Origin: Mycoplana azooxidifex
Lineage (GTDB): Bacteria; Pseudomonadota; Alphaproteobacteria; Rhizobiales; Rhizobiaceae
Direction of reading: 5' to 3'
Assembly (NCBI RefSeq): GCF_014196765.1
Contig: NZ_JACIEE010000001.1
Coordinates: 372,001-436,000, forward strand
Length of the DNA: 64,000 nt
The notes beneath the pieces are model-generated. The model made no database searches. It was given only the letters and a program-made list of their open reading frames with translations, and was not told the origin of the DNA. Positions 36,226 through 45,238 of this stretch are shown here, piece after piece (within the stretch, counting starts at the first letter, position 1; each line of letters starts with the position of its first letter). Made by a program: the position numbers and the translations under genes.

Positions 36226-37413
36226 ATGCACTACGACTATTGCGTCATCGGCGGCGGCATCGTCGGCCTGGCAACGGCGATGCGGCTTCTGCAGCGGCAT
36301 CCGGGCGCGAGCCTGCTCCTCCTCGAGAAGGAGGACGATCTCGGCCGGCACCAGACCGGCCACAACAGCGGCGTGATCCATGCCGGCATCTATTATCCGC
36401 CCGGCAGCCTGAAGGCCGAGCTCTGCCGCAAGGGCGCGCAGGCGACGAAGGAGTTCTGCGGCGCGCACGGCATCCCTTTCGAGGTCTGCGGCAAGCTGCT
36501 GGTCGCGACCAGCCCGCTGGAAGTCAAGCGGATGGAAGCGCTGTTCGAGCGCTCGAAATCGAATGCGATCGAGGTCCGACAAATCAGCCAGGGCGAATTG
36601 CGCGAGCGCGAACCGAGCATCACCGGGCTCGGCGCCCTGCTCGTGCCCTCGACCGGCATCGTCGGCTACGGCGAGGTCTGCCGCGCGATGGGGCGCGTCA
36701 TTGCCGCGCTGGGCGGCGAGTTGCGCCTCGGCACGCGCGTCACCGCCATTTCCGAGGCTGTCGACGGCGTCACCATCGCCTCGGAGGGATCAAGCTGGCA
36801 GGCGCGAAAGCTCGTCGTCTGCGCCGGCCTCCAGTCGGACCGGCTGGCGGTGTTGGCCGGCCTGCCCATCGACCACCGCATCGTCCCGTTCCGCGGCGAA
36901 TACTACCGGCTGCCGGCCGAGAAGAACGGCATCGTCCGCCATCTGATCTACCCGATCCCCGACCCCGACCTGCCCTTCCTCGGAATCCACCTGACGCGGA
37001 TGATCGACGGCAGCGTCACCGTCGGCCCGAACGCCGTCATCGGCTTTGCCCGCGAAGGCTACCCGCGCCTGTCGCTCGCCCCGCGAGACGTCGCCGACTA
37101 CGCATCCTTTCCGGGCTTCTGGAGGACGGTGCTGAAAAACCGGAAATCGGCCCTGACGGAGCTGCGCAACTCGCTGTGGAAGCGCGGATACCTGGAGGAA
37201 TGCCGAAAATACTGCCCGAGCCTTTCGCTCTCCGACCTGCTCCCCCATGCGGCCGGCATCCGCGCGCAGGCCGTCAGGCGCGACGGCACACTGGTGCACG
37301 ACTTCCTGTTTGCCGGCACGGACCGCATGCTGCACGTCTGCAACGCCCCCTCGCCGGCCGCGACCTCCGCCATCCCGATCGCCGACATGATCGTCGACCG
37401 GCTGTCGGCGTGA
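36226..37413 (+). CDS. lhgO: L-2-hydroxyglutarate oxidase/dehydrogenase
   Basis: FAD-dependent enzyme of 395 residues that oxidises L-2-hydroxyglutarate to 2-oxoglutarate, passing electrons to oxygen or quinones. The FAD fold begins at residue 4 (YCVIGGGIVGLATAMRLL). The LhgO-specific stretch GRHQTGHNSGVIHAGIYYPP follows, then IVPFRGEYYRLPAE and IPDPDLPFLGIHLTRMIDGS, and finally FLFAGTDRMLHVCNAPSPAA. It is a repair or catabolic enzyme. It is convergent with the glucose dehydrogenase gene across a rhizobial-type repeat. Confidence 0.92.
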   Translation: MHYDYCVIGGGIVGLATAMRLLQRHPGASLLLLEKEDDLGRHQTGHNSGVIHAGIYYPPGSLKAELCRKGAQATKEFCGAHGIPFEVCGKLLVATSPLEVKRMEALFERSKSNAIEVRQISQGELREREPSITGLGALLVPSTGIVGYGEVCRAMGRVIAALGGELRLGTRVTAISEAVDGVTIASEGSSWQARKLVVCAGLQSDRLAVLAGLPIDHRIVPFRGEYYRLPAEKNGIVRHLIYPIPDPDLPFLGIHLTRMIDGSVTVGPNAVIGFAREGYPRLSLAPRDVADYASFPGFWRTVLKNRKSALTELRNSLWKRGYLEECRKYCPSLSLSDLLPHAAGIRAQAVRRDGTLVHDFLFAGTDRMLHVCNAPSPAATSAIPIADMIVDRLSA

Positions 37414-37423
37414 TCGCCCGTCT

Positions 37424-37529
37424 TAAAGCGCGTCGCGATCCTTCGGATTCGCTTTTGGCGCTTCAGGCCGTTGTTTTAACGCATGTCTTTATCCCGAAAC
37501 CGGCTCCCACTTTCGGGAGACATGCTCTA
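37424..37529. repeat. Rhizobial-type intergenic palindromic repeat (RIME-like)
   Basis: About 105 bp between convergent genes. Its right half is a long imperfect palindrome: GCATGTCT (37481-37488) and CCCGAAA (37493-37499) pair with TTTCGGG (37511-37517) and AGACATGC (37518-37525). Its left half starts AAAGCGCGTCGCGATC. I recognise this type of sequence from intergenic repeats of Rhizobiaceae; the exact family name was not checked. It may act as a two-way terminator. Confidence 0.7.
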
Positions 37530-39509
37530 GTCCGGCAGGCTGAAGGCGACGATCTGGTCGCTCACCTTCGGCGTCAGGATCGAGTTTCCGCCGGCCGCCC
37601 AGACCACATACTGCTTGCCCTTGTATTCGTAGACCGCCGGCAGGGCGACGGCAGGTGCGTCCACCAGGGCCTTCCAGAGCACCTTTCCGGTCTTGATATC
37701 GAGCGCCCGGACGCGCGAATCCATCGAGGCGCCGATGAAGACCAGTCCGCTGGCGGTGACGACGGGTCCGCCGATGGTGATAGAGCCCCAGGATTCGGGC
37801 ATGTAGAAGCCGAAGCGCTGCACTTGACCGAAGGGAACGTCCCAAAGTTGGGCGCCCGTCTTCAGGTCATAGGCCGCGATCGAGCCGTAGGGCGGCTTCC
37901 AGCAGGGCATGCCGAGCGGATTGAGGAACGTCAGGAGCTGGATGCCGTAGGGCGCGCCGCTCATCGGAAAGAAGCCACCGGTTTCCGAGCCCGCCTTTGC
38001 CGCGGCGTCGTAGTTCGACCGCGGAATCAGCTTGTAGATCTGGACGGCGCTCGAATAGTTCACAACGAAGATGCCGCTTCTCGGATCCACCGCCCCGCCG
38101 CCCCATTCGACGCCGCCGATCGTGCCGGGATAGACGAGCGAGCCTTCCAGGCTCGGCGGCGTGAACCGCCCCTCGTCGCGCAGGCTCGCAGCCGTCCGGC
38201 TGCAATAGCCGAAGCTGACCGCATCCGCGAGCGTGGAGACGCCCGGCCAGGTATCCGCGACCACCGCTCCGGGCAGCGCGACATAGGGTTGGGTCGGAGC
38301 GGCCTTCTCGCCGGGGATGGTCGAGGCCGGCACCGGGCGCTCCTCGATCGGATAGACCGGCTCTCCCGTCTCCCGGTTGAGCACGTAGAGGAAGCCCTGC
38401 TTGGAGGTCTGCACCAGCGCCGGAATGGTCAGCCCGTCCTTCTGGATGTCGACGAGCGTCGGCGCGGAATTCGTGTCGAGGTCCCAGAGGTCGTGATGGA
38501 CGAGCTGTCGGGTCCAGACCACCTCGCCCGTCTCCGCCCTCAGCGCCGTCACGGAGGTTGCGAGCGGAACCGGCTCCAGCCGGTTGCCGCCGAAGAAATT
38601 CGGGCTCGGCGAACTGACCGGCAGGTAGAGCAGCCCCCGCTCGGTATCGACCGACATGCTCGCCCAGACGTTTCCGGTGCCGCTCTGCGCCGCCGCGGCA
38701 GGATCCAGCGCATGGAACGTCCAGCGCAAGGCACCGGTGCGGGCGTCGAGCGCAAAGACGGTGCCGGGCGGCGCCTGCGCCTCGGCCCAGTCCTTGCCCG
38801 CCCAGCCGACGAACAGAAGGTCGCCATAGACGGTCGGCGGCTGAAGGATCGACAACGGCCACTTGGCGTTCTCGACGTTCCACTGGTCGACATCGACGAT
38901 GCCGTCGTTGCCGAAGTCGGCGCAGGCCTTGCCGGTGTCGGCGTCGACCGCATGCAGCTTGGCGTCCATGGTGCCGATGTAGACGCGCTTCTGGCACGGC
39001 TGGTCGGCGACCGGCAGCGCCGCCTGCCAGTAGGCGACGCCGCGGTTCTTCAGGTCGGGCTGCGTCAGCGCCTCCAGCACCGCCTTGCTCTCATAGGTCC
39101 ATTTCACCCGGCCCGTATCCGGCTCGAGCGCGAAGATGCGGTAGAACGGCGTGCCGAGGTAGAGCGTCTCGTTGACGAAGAGCGGCGTGGCCGACCACAC
39201 CGTAGGCGGCGTGCCGGCGCTGGCGCTGGCACTCTCCGGCCGGATGTGAAACCCGCCGGGCGGCGGCCCGCCGGAAGAGACGTCGCCGGTGTGGACTTCC
39301 CAGGCGACCTTGAGGTGGCCGACGTTCTCCGGCGTGATCTGCGCCAAGGGCGAATATTTCTGCGCCCCCAGATCGCCGTTGAAGGTGGGCCAGGTCGCTT
39401 CCTGCGCTTGTGCCGCGCCCCCGGCGCAGGCGACAAGAGCGGCCGACAGGACGATCAGGCGTAGAAGCGGTCTCATGCGCACCACCGGATTGGAATCTCT
39501 GGATTTCAT
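37527..39509 (-). CDS. gcd: PQQ-dependent (glucose) dehydrogenase, periplasmic catalytic domain
   Basis: Quinoprotein beta-propeller of 660 residues, oxidising aldoses such as glucose in the periplasm. It has a signal sequence (PLLRLIVLSAALVACAGG), then TWPTFNGDLGAQKYSPLAQI and ENVGHLKVAW, with propeller repeats such as ALDARTGALRWTFHALDP and QLVHHDLWDLD. The E. coli-type Gcd is about 796 residues with five N-terminal helices; here those are coded by the upstream gene, which overlaps this ATG by 4 bp (ATGA). An ATG 33 bp downstream (39476) is an alternative start. PQQ would have to be made or imported; no pqq genes are in the window. Confidence 0.9.
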   Translation of the reverse strand: MKSRDSNPVVRMRPLLRLIVLSAALVACAGGAAQAQEATWPTFNGDLGAQKYSPLAQITPENVGHLKVAWEVHTGDVSSGGPPPGGFHIRPESASASAGTPPTVWSATPLFVNETLYLGTPFYRIFALEPDTGRVKWTYESKAVLEALTQPDLKNRGVAYWQAALPVADQPCQKRVYIGTMDAKLHAVDADTGKACADFGNDGIVDVDQWNVENAKWPLSILQPPTVYGDLLFVGWAGKDWAEAQAPPGTVFALDARTGALRWTFHALDPAAAAQSGTGNVWASMSVDTERGLLYLPVSSPSPNFFGGNRLEPVPLATSVTALRAETGEVVWTRQLVHHDLWDLDTNSAPTLVDIQKDGLTIPALVQTSKQGFLYVLNRETGEPVYPIEERPVPASTIPGEKAAPTQPYVALPGAVVADTWPGVSTLADAVSFGYCSRTAASLRDEGRFTPPSLEGSLVYPGTIGGVEWGGGAVDPRSGIFVVNYSSAVQIYKLIPRSNYDAAAKAGSETGGFFPMSGAPYGIQLLTFLNPLGMPCWKPPYGSIAAYDLKTGAQLWDVPFGQVQRFGFYMPESWGSITIGGPVVTASGLVFIGASMDSRVRALDIKTGKVLWKALVDAPAVALPAVYEYKGKQYVVWAAGGNSILTPKVSDQIVAFSLPD

Positions 39510-39868
39510 GCGGAATAGGAATGTCTGCGCATTGCGAACATCGCCAGCCAGCCGATCATGCAGACCGCCATCGCGATCAGGAGCGGCAGGGTGTCGAGGA
39601 GATAGGCGGCAAAGCCGGTGCCGAGCACGCCGACGAGGCAGCCTGCGATGAGGAACGCCCGCAGCGCCCGCCCGCCTGTCCCGGCTGCCAGCACGAGCGC
39701 GGCAAGCAGGATAATGGCCGAAGAGGCGACGACCAGAAGGGCGCCGGCCGTGCCCGTGACGCTGCTGTCCGGCTCCAGCAGGTTCATCGGCATGATGTAG
39801 TTGTAGAGCGAGATCGCGAGCCCCACCGCAGATCCGATCGCGATCAGTCCGGCACCCGCACGCCTCAT
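39506..39868 (-). CDS. membrane anchor protein matching the N-terminal domain of quinoprotein glucose dehydrogenase
   Basis: A 120-residue membrane protein with four helices and a short loop (NYIMPMNLLEPDSSVTGTAG) after the first. The N-terminal part RAGAGLIAIGSAVGLAISLY and overall layout resemble the five-helix membrane domain fused to E. coli Gcd. The start at 39868 follows GGGGGA at 5 nt. The stop overlaps the next ATG as ATGA. It likely holds the catalytic protein at the membrane and may contribute ubiquinone binding; this is inference. Confidence 0.75.
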   Translation of the reverse strand: MRRAGAGLIAIGSAVGLAISLYNYIMPMNLLEPDSSVTGTAGALLVVASSAIILLAALVLAAGTGGRALRAFLIAGCLVGVLGTGFAAYLLDTLPLLIAMAVCMIGWLAMFAMRRHSYSA

Positions 39869-40084
39869 AAGCTTCCCCCAAAGCCCGATGATGTATGGGG
39901 AAACTACCATACTCCCCGCTGGCGGGCCACCCCTTCACCGTGTATCCCTTTGGCGGGGCAATCGCGCCGCGAAGGTCGACCGGCCGGAGCGGGGGCGCAA
40001 TGCAGCGCAGGCAGAGATTGACCGCGCCGGACGGCCTCAGCAGAATGGTTCGCAACCCCTTTCACCAAGGACCGGCAGCTCATC

Positions 40085-41263
40085 ATGACCGATCCCGACA
40101 CCATGGACCCGGTCGGCGACGCCCTCCGCAAGGAGCGGCCGGGTATTGCCGGCCTTGTCCGCAAGGAACGCACCCTGCCGGTCGCGGTGCTGACGATGCT
40201 GGCCTTCGTCGCCTATGGCGACCGCCTCTCCTCCGGCCTGGGCAATCCGGTCCTGCTGGCCGTGCTCTTCGCCTGGCTCTTCGGCGTCATCCTGATGGCC
40301 GCGCTCTCGGTCGTGCGGCATGCCGACGAACTGGCCGAACGCCTGGGCGAGCCCTATGGCACGCTCATCCTGACGCTGACGATCACGGCTATAGAAGTCG
40401 TCGCCATCTCCGCCGTCATGTTCCACGGCGACAACAATCCGACCCTTGTGCGCGACACGCTCTTTGCCGTCGTCATGATCATCCTCAACGGCATGGTCGG
40501 CCTGTCGCTGCTCCTGGGCGCCTGGCGCCGCCCGCAACAGCGCCACAACCTGCAAGGCGCCAACGCCTATCTCGGCCTGATCGTGCCGCTGGCGACGTTG
40601 AGCCTGATCCTGCCGGAGTACGAGCCGACGCCGTCCGGACCGGCGATCTCCAGCGCGCATGAGGCCATCCTCATCTTCATGTCGATCGGCCTCTATGCCG
40701 TCTTCCTCATGCTGCAGACGGGCCGGCACAAGCTCTTCTTCACCAATCATCACCCGTCGCACGCGACCACACACACCCCGGCCCCCACGCCGGAGCACCG
40801 GCCCTCCGGGCAGCCGCTGATCCTGCATGCCGCGCTGCTGTTCGCCTACATGGTGCCGGTCGTCTATCTGGTTGATCACCTGGCAAGGCCGATCGACTAC
40901 GTCGTCGAGACCCTGCGCGCGCCCATGGCGCTCGGCGGCGTCGTCATGGCCGTCCTCGTCGCCACGCCCGAATCCATCAGCGCCGTGCGCGCAGCGATCG
41001 CCGACCACCTGCAACGCTCGGTCAACATCTTCCTGGGCTCGGTACTGTCCACGATCGGACTCACGATCCCTGCCATGCTGGCGATCAGCCACCTCAGCGG
41101 TCATTCCATCGTCCTCGGCCTCGGCCGGACGGAAACGATCCTGCTGGTGCTCACCCTCGCCGTCAGCATGATCACTTTCGCCAGCGGACGGACCAACGTG
41201 ATGCAGGGCTTCGTGCACCTGATGCTCTTCTTCACCTATCTGCTCTTGATCGTGGAGGGATGA
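40085..41263 (+). CDS. chaA: ChaA-like Ca2+(Na+)/H+ antiporter
   Basis: Inner-membrane cation/proton exchanger of 392 residues, CaCA superfamily, with about 11 helices in two inverted halves. The two alpha-repeat motifs are GTLILTLTITAIEVVAISAV and, in the second half, GGVVMAVLVATPESISAVRA, with the expected acidic residues (Glu in each). A His-rich loop (FFTNHHPSHATTHTP) separates the halves. It should expel Ca2+ or Na+ in exchange for protons. It is separated by 216 bp from the divergent dehydrogenase genes. Confidence 0.88.
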   Translation: MTDPDTMDPVGDALRKERPGIAGLVRKERTLPVAVLTMLAFVAYGDRLSSGLGNPVLLAVLFAWLFGVILMAALSVVRHADELAERLGEPYGTLILTLTITAIEVVAISAVMFHGDNNPTLVRDTLFAVVMIILNGMVGLSLLLGAWRRPQQRHNLQGANAYLGLIVPLATLSLILPEYEPTPSGPAISSAHEAILIFMSIGLYAVFLMLQTGRHKLFFTNHHPSHATTHTPAPTPEHRPSGQPLILHAALLFAYMVPVVYLVDHLARPIDYVVETLRAPMALGGVVMAVLVATPESISAVRAAIADHLQRSVNIFLGSVLSTIGLTIPAMLAISHLSGHSIVLGLGRTETILLVLTLAVSMITFASGRTNVMQGFVHLMLFFTYLLLIVEG

Positions 41264-41314
41264 CCGGGTGATGAGCGCATTGCCGCACCTGATCCTCCCG
41301 CGGAGACCCGAAAA

Positions 41315-41905
41315 TTGTCCATCGAAGTCCTGATCGAACGTTATGGTGCGCTGGCCGTGTTTCTCGGCGCGGGGATAGAGGGCGAGACGGCGGTCGTCCT
41401 CGGCGGCGTCCTGGCGCATCGTGCGCTGTTGCCGTTCTGGTCGGTGGCGGCGGCCGCCACGCTCGGATCCTTCCTCGCCGACCAGATGTTCTTCTTCGCC
41501 GGCCGCCACATGCGCTCCAACCGGTTCGTCGGCAGGATGCTGGCAAAGCCCGCCGTAGCCTCCGTCCAGCACCTGCTGGAACGCCATCCGACCGGCTTCG
41601 TCTTCGCCTTCCGCTTCATCTACGGCCTGCGCACGATCAGCCCGATCGCGATCGGCGCAACACAGATCCCGACGGCGAAGTTCGTGCTTCTGAATGCCGT
41701 TGCGGCAGCCGTCTGGGGACCGCTGTTCACCGCCATCGGCTATTTCTTCGGCGAGGGTGTCGAGCAACTGTTCGGCCGGCTCCCGCTGCCGCACCATCTG
41801 ATTGCCGCGGCCATCGTCCCCTGCGTCCTGCTGCTGGTTCTCGGCCTCGTCTTCCGCAAGCGCCTTGCCAGGCTGTACCATGGGCTCGCCGGCAGGCGGG
41901 CCTGA
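41315..41905 (+). CDS. DedA-family (VTT domain) membrane protein
   Basis: A 196-residue inner-membrane protein of the DedA family, implicated in lipid carrier or phospholipid transbilayer movement and in envelope homeostasis. Landmarks: YGALAVFLGAGIEGETAVVL, FLADQMFFFAGRHM, FAFRFIYGLRTISPIAIGAT, and a terminal helix at about 165-185. The start is TTG at 41315, with GGAG 9 nt upstream; no ATG fits. It follows the antiporter gene by 51 bp on the same strand and may share its transcript. Confidence 0.85.
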   Translation: MSIEVLIERYGALAVFLGAGIEGETAVVLGGVLAHRALLPFWSVAAAATLGSFLADQMFFFAGRHMRSNRFVGRMLAKPAVASVQHLLERHPTGFVFAFRFIYGLRTISPIAIGATQIPTAKFVLLNAVAAAVWGPLFTAIGYFFGEGVEQLFGRLPLPHHLIAAAIVPCVLLLVLGLVFRKRLARLYHGLAGRRA

Positions 41906-41931
41906 CCAGGAGCCCCGTCAGGTTGTCATCG

Positions 41932-42792
41932 TCAGGCGGTCATCGCGCGGAAATGCGCCAGCATCCGCTCCGAACTCGGCTCCAGCCCGGTGAAGAGCCG
42001 AAACGCCCCGACCGCCTGGAACACCGCCATGCCGCCGCCGTCGAGCGTCCGGCAGCCCCGCTGCCGCGCCTCCTTCAACAGCGCGGTCTCCAGCGGAAAA
42101 TAGACGATTTCCGCGACCCAGTGGCGCGCCTCGAGCGTGGAGGCCTTCAGCGGCAGGCCGGGATATTTCGCCATGCCGGTCGGCGTGGCGTGCACCAGTC
42201 CGCCGGCAGCCTTCATCGCCGCTTCGAGGTCGGTGCCGGCCTCGATCGTGGCCTCGGGAAAAAGGGTCGCCATGCCAAGGGCGAGCTCGTCGGCCCGCTC
42301 CTGCTCGCGATCGAACACGACAAGCGAACGCGCGCCCATGGAGAGGATGGCATAGGCGGTCGCGACACCCGCGCCGCCTGCGCCCAGTTGAACGACCGCG
42401 CCGAGGCCGGCGTTCGGCAGACCGCGGCGGAAGCTCTCCGCAAAGCCCCACCAGTCGGTGTTGTGGCCGTAGCGTCGCCCGTTCTTCAGCACGACGGTAT
42501 TGACGGCGCGCAGGTCCCGCGCCTCGCCCGAAAGCTCGTCGAGATAGGGGATCACCGCCTGCTTGCAGGGATGGGTTATGTTGAGGCCACCGAGCCCACG
42601 GTCCTCGGCATCGGTCAGAAGCTGCGGCAGGTCGTCGGCCGAGGCGCCGATCTCGTTCAGATCGATCAGCTCGTATTCATAGGCGAGCCCCTGCGCGGAG
42701 CCTTCCCGCATGTGCATCGCCGGCGTCAACGACGCCTGGATACCGGCGCCTATCAGGCCGGCCCTGATCGGTTTCAGCAGTGTTTCGGCCAT
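41932..42792 (-). CDS. shikimate/quinate dehydrogenase-like protein
   Basis: NAD(P)-dependent enzyme of 286 residues, AroE superfamily. The substrate-binding NITHPCKQ (catalytic Lys) and NTDWWGF (Asp) are present, as are the nucleotide loop VVQLGAGGAGVATAYAIL and the C-terminal GGGMAVFQAVGAFRLFTG. The two-part fold is complete. It is the last gene of a TRAP transporter operon, so a catabolic role (oxidising imported quinate, shikimate or a similar ring acid) is more likely than aromatic amino acid synthesis. AAGG 7 nt before the ATG supports the start. Confidence 0.88.
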   Translation of the reverse strand: MAETLLKPIRAGLIGAGIQASLTPAMHMREGSAQGLAYEYELIDLNEIGASADDLPQLLTDAEDRGLGGLNITHPCKQAVIPYLDELSGEARDLRAVNTVVLKNGRRYGHNTDWWGFAESFRRGLPNAGLGAVVQLGAGGAGVATAYAILSMGARSLVVFDREQERADELALGMATLFPEATIEAGTDLEAAMKAAGGLVHATPTGMAKYPGLPLKASTLEARHWVAEIVYFPLETALLKEARQRGCRTLDGGGMAVFQAVGAFRLFTGLEPSSERMLAHFRAMTA

Positions 42793-42854
42793 CTGTGTGC
42801 CTTCATCGCAAGAAAAGAGCCGGCCCGCGGTCCGCCTACGGGCCGGCAGCGGCC

Positions 42855-43871
42855 TCAGTTGCCGCGAACGGTTTCCAGTTCCTTGAACAGCGCTGCGACG
42901 GTTTCAGGACCGATCTCGGCGCTGAACTTGTCGATCAGCGGCTTCACCGCATCGCGCAGTTTCTGCGTCTCCTCCGGCGAAAGCTCGTCGACTTGCATGC
43001 CCGTCGCCTTGATGTCGGCGATGGCCTTGGCGTCGAACTCGCGCGAGACCTTGCGCTGGTAGTCGCGCGCCTCGTCCGCGGCAGCCTGGAACACAGCCTT
43101 CTCCTCGTCGTTGAGGCCGTCCCAGAATTTTTTGCTGACCAGGACGATCTGCGGATTGTACTGATGCCGCGTCACCGTCATGTACTTCTGTACTTCGTAG
43201 AACTTGGCATTGATGATGTTGGCGGCCGGGTTCTCCTGGCCGTCCACCGTTCCGGTTTCGAGAGCGGTATAGAGTTCGGTGTAGGGCAGCGGCACGGCAT
43301 TGGCGCCGAGCGCGTTGAACAGCTCGATCGGGATCGGCGACTGGATCGTGCGGATCTTCAGGCCCTGGATGTCCTCCAGCTTCGTCACCGCATGCCGGTT
43401 GTTGGTCAGGTTGCGGAAGCCGAGCTCCCAGTAGCCGAGCCCGACCAGTCCGGTATCGGGCAGAAGCTCCAGCAGGCTCGTGCCGAAGGCACCGTCCATG
43501 ACCTTGTCGGCCTCCTCGCCGCTGCCGAACAGGAACGGCAGGTCGACCGCGCCGAACTGCTTGACGTTGCTGGCCAGGATGCCGGCGTTGAGCACCGTCA
43601 TCTCGATCACCCCGCCCTGCAGGGCCGACACGGTCTGCACGTCGCCGCCGAGCACGCCGCCCGGGAACAGCTTGACCTCGATCTTGCCACCGCTCTTCTC
43701 GGCGATCAGTTCGGCGAACTTCTCCATGCCGGTGACCTGCGGGTGACCCTTGTTGTTGGCCGAGGCGAACTTCAGCTGGTGTTCGCGGATTTCGGCCACA
43801 GCCGGCGAACCGGCCAGGATCGCGATGGGCAAGGCAACGCCGAGCGCAACTTTCATCAACCTATTGAACAT
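42855..43871 (-). CDS. TRAP transporter substrate-binding protein (DctP family)
   Basis: A 338-residue periplasmic binding protein. A signal peptide (VALGVALPIAILAGSPAVA) is followed by the DctP family stretches NNKGHPQVTGMEKFAELIAE, LGYWELGFRNLTNNRHAV and, in the ligand area, the Arg of LKIRTIQSPI expected to bind a carboxylate. GGGAGG lies just before the ATG. It belongs with the DctM and DctQ genes upstream and the AroE-like gene downstream. The ligand is an organic acid; quinate or shikimate is inferred from the neighbour. Confidence 0.93.
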   Translation of the reverse strand: MFNRLMKVALGVALPIAILAGSPAVAEIREHQLKFASANNKGHPQVTGMEKFAELIAEKSGGKIEVKLFPGGVLGGDVQTVSALQGGVIEMTVLNAGILASNVKQFGAVDLPFLFGSGEEADKVMDGAFGTSLLELLPDTGLVGLGYWELGFRNLTNNRHAVTKLEDIQGLKIRTIQSPIPIELFNALGANAVPLPYTELYTALETGTVDGQENPAANIINAKFYEVQKYMTVTRHQYNPQIVLVSKKFWDGLNDEEKAVFQAAADEARDYQRKVSREFDAKAIADIKATGMQVDELSPEETQKLRDAVKPLIDKFSAEIGPETVAALFKELETVRGN

Positions 43872-43947
43872 GCTTTCCTCCCAAGTATGGCCCAGCGCCC
43901 CGCTGGTGCCCGTTGAATGTCCGCTCGAAGACGGACGCGACCAGTCC

Positions 43948-45228
43948 CTAGCGCCCGAACCAGGCAGCCGGCACGGTCACCAGCTGCGGGAACAGGACAA
44001 GCAGGAAAAGGACGATGAGTTCGGCGATCAGGAACGGCATGACGCCCTTCATCAGCTGTTCCATCTTCAGCTTCGACACGCCGCAGATGACGTTGAGCAC
44101 CGTGCCCACCGGCGGCGTGATCAACCCGATCGAATTGTTGATGATGAAGAGAACGCCGAAGTAGACCGGGTCTATGCCCGCCTGCTTGATGATCGGCATC
44201 AGCACCGGTGTCATGATCAGAATGGTCGGCGTCATGTCCATGGCGGTACCGACGGCAACCACCAGGACCATGATGGCAAACAAGAGCAGCGTCTGGTTGC
44301 CCATCAGCGGTTCGAGCAATCGGGCCAGTTCGCCGGGCACGTCGGCGACCGTGATCAGCCAGGCCGACACCGCGGCGCAGGCGACCAGGAACATCACGAC
44401 GGATGTGATCCTGGCAGCCGACACGAAGACCTCGAACAGCTTTGAAGGCGGCAGTTCGCGGTAGATCACCATCGACACGAACAGCGAGTAGACGGCGGCC
44501 ACGACGCCCGCTTCGGTCGGCGTGAACACGCCGAATTTCAGCCCGACGATGATGATGAGCGGCAGAAGCAGCGCCCAGATACTTTCGACGAAGGCCTTCC
44601 AGCGGACCGCGCCACTCTGCCGCGGCGGCAGTTGGAACTGCTCCTTGCGCGACACGATCAGCCAGGTGACGCAGAGCGACGCCGCGATCAAGAGCCCAGG
44701 AAAGATGCCGGCGAGGAAGAGCTTGGTGATCGAGACGCCACCGACGACACCATAGAGGATGAAGCCGATCGACGGCGGAATGATCGGCGCGATGATCGAG
44801 GCCGAAGCAATCAGGCCGCCGGCTCGTGCCGGGTCGTGGCCGGACTTCATCATCATCGGCAGCAACAGCGCGCCGAGGGCCGCCGCGTCCGCCACGGCCG
44901 AACCCGAAAGGCTCGCCATGACGCAGGCGGCGAAGATCGCGACGAACCCGAGTCCGCCGCGGATATGACCGACCATGACCATCGCCAGGTTGACGATGCG
45001 CCGCGACAGGCCGCCGACATTCATCACCTCGCCGGCCAGCATGAAGAACGGGACGGCCATCAGCGGGAAGCTGTCCGCGCCGTTCAGCACGTTCTGCGCG
45101 ACGATCTGCGCGTCGAACAGGCCGAGATACATCATCAGCGCAACACCGCTGATGATCAGGGCGAAGGCGATCGGAACGCCGAGCGCCATGGGTCCGAGAA
45201 GGGCACCGAGAAAGATCGTAACCGTCAT
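43948..45228 (-). CDS. TRAP transporter large permease (DctM family)
   Basis: Inner-membrane transport subunit of 426 residues with about 12 helices, driving uptake with the sodium or proton gradient. It opens with the family pattern VTIFLGALLGPMALGVPIAF, and contains PLMAVPFFMLAGEVMNVGGL and IAPIIPPSIGFILYGVV. It lies 10 bp after the DctQ stop and 76 bp before the binding-protein gene. Confidence 0.94.
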   Translation of the reverse strand: MTVTIFLGALLGPMALGVPIAFALIISGVALMMYLGLFDAQIVAQNVLNGADSFPLMAVPFFMLAGEVMNVGGLSRRIVNLAMVMVGHIRGGLGFVAIFAACVMASLSGSAVADAAALGALLLPMMMKSGHDPARAGGLIASASIIAPIIPPSIGFILYGVVGGVSITKLFLAGIFPGLLIAASLCVTWLIVSRKEQFQLPPRQSGAVRWKAFVESIWALLLPLIIIVGLKFGVFTPTEAGVVAAVYSLFVSMVIYRELPPSKLFEVFVSAARITSVVMFLVACAAVSAWLITVADVPGELARLLEPLMGNQTLLLFAIMVLVVAVGTAMDMTPTILIMTPVLMPIIKQAGIDPVYFGVLFIINNSIGLITPPVGTVLNVICGVSKLKMEQLMKGVMPFLIAELIVLFLLVLFPQLVTVPAAWFGR

Positions 45229-45238
45229 CGCGCCGCCC

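Noticed and set aside
36039-39464. A 1141-codon + strand frame across lhgO and the dehydrogenase gene
   Set aside because: It crosses two genes with clear motifs and the intergenic repeat; another high-GC shadow.
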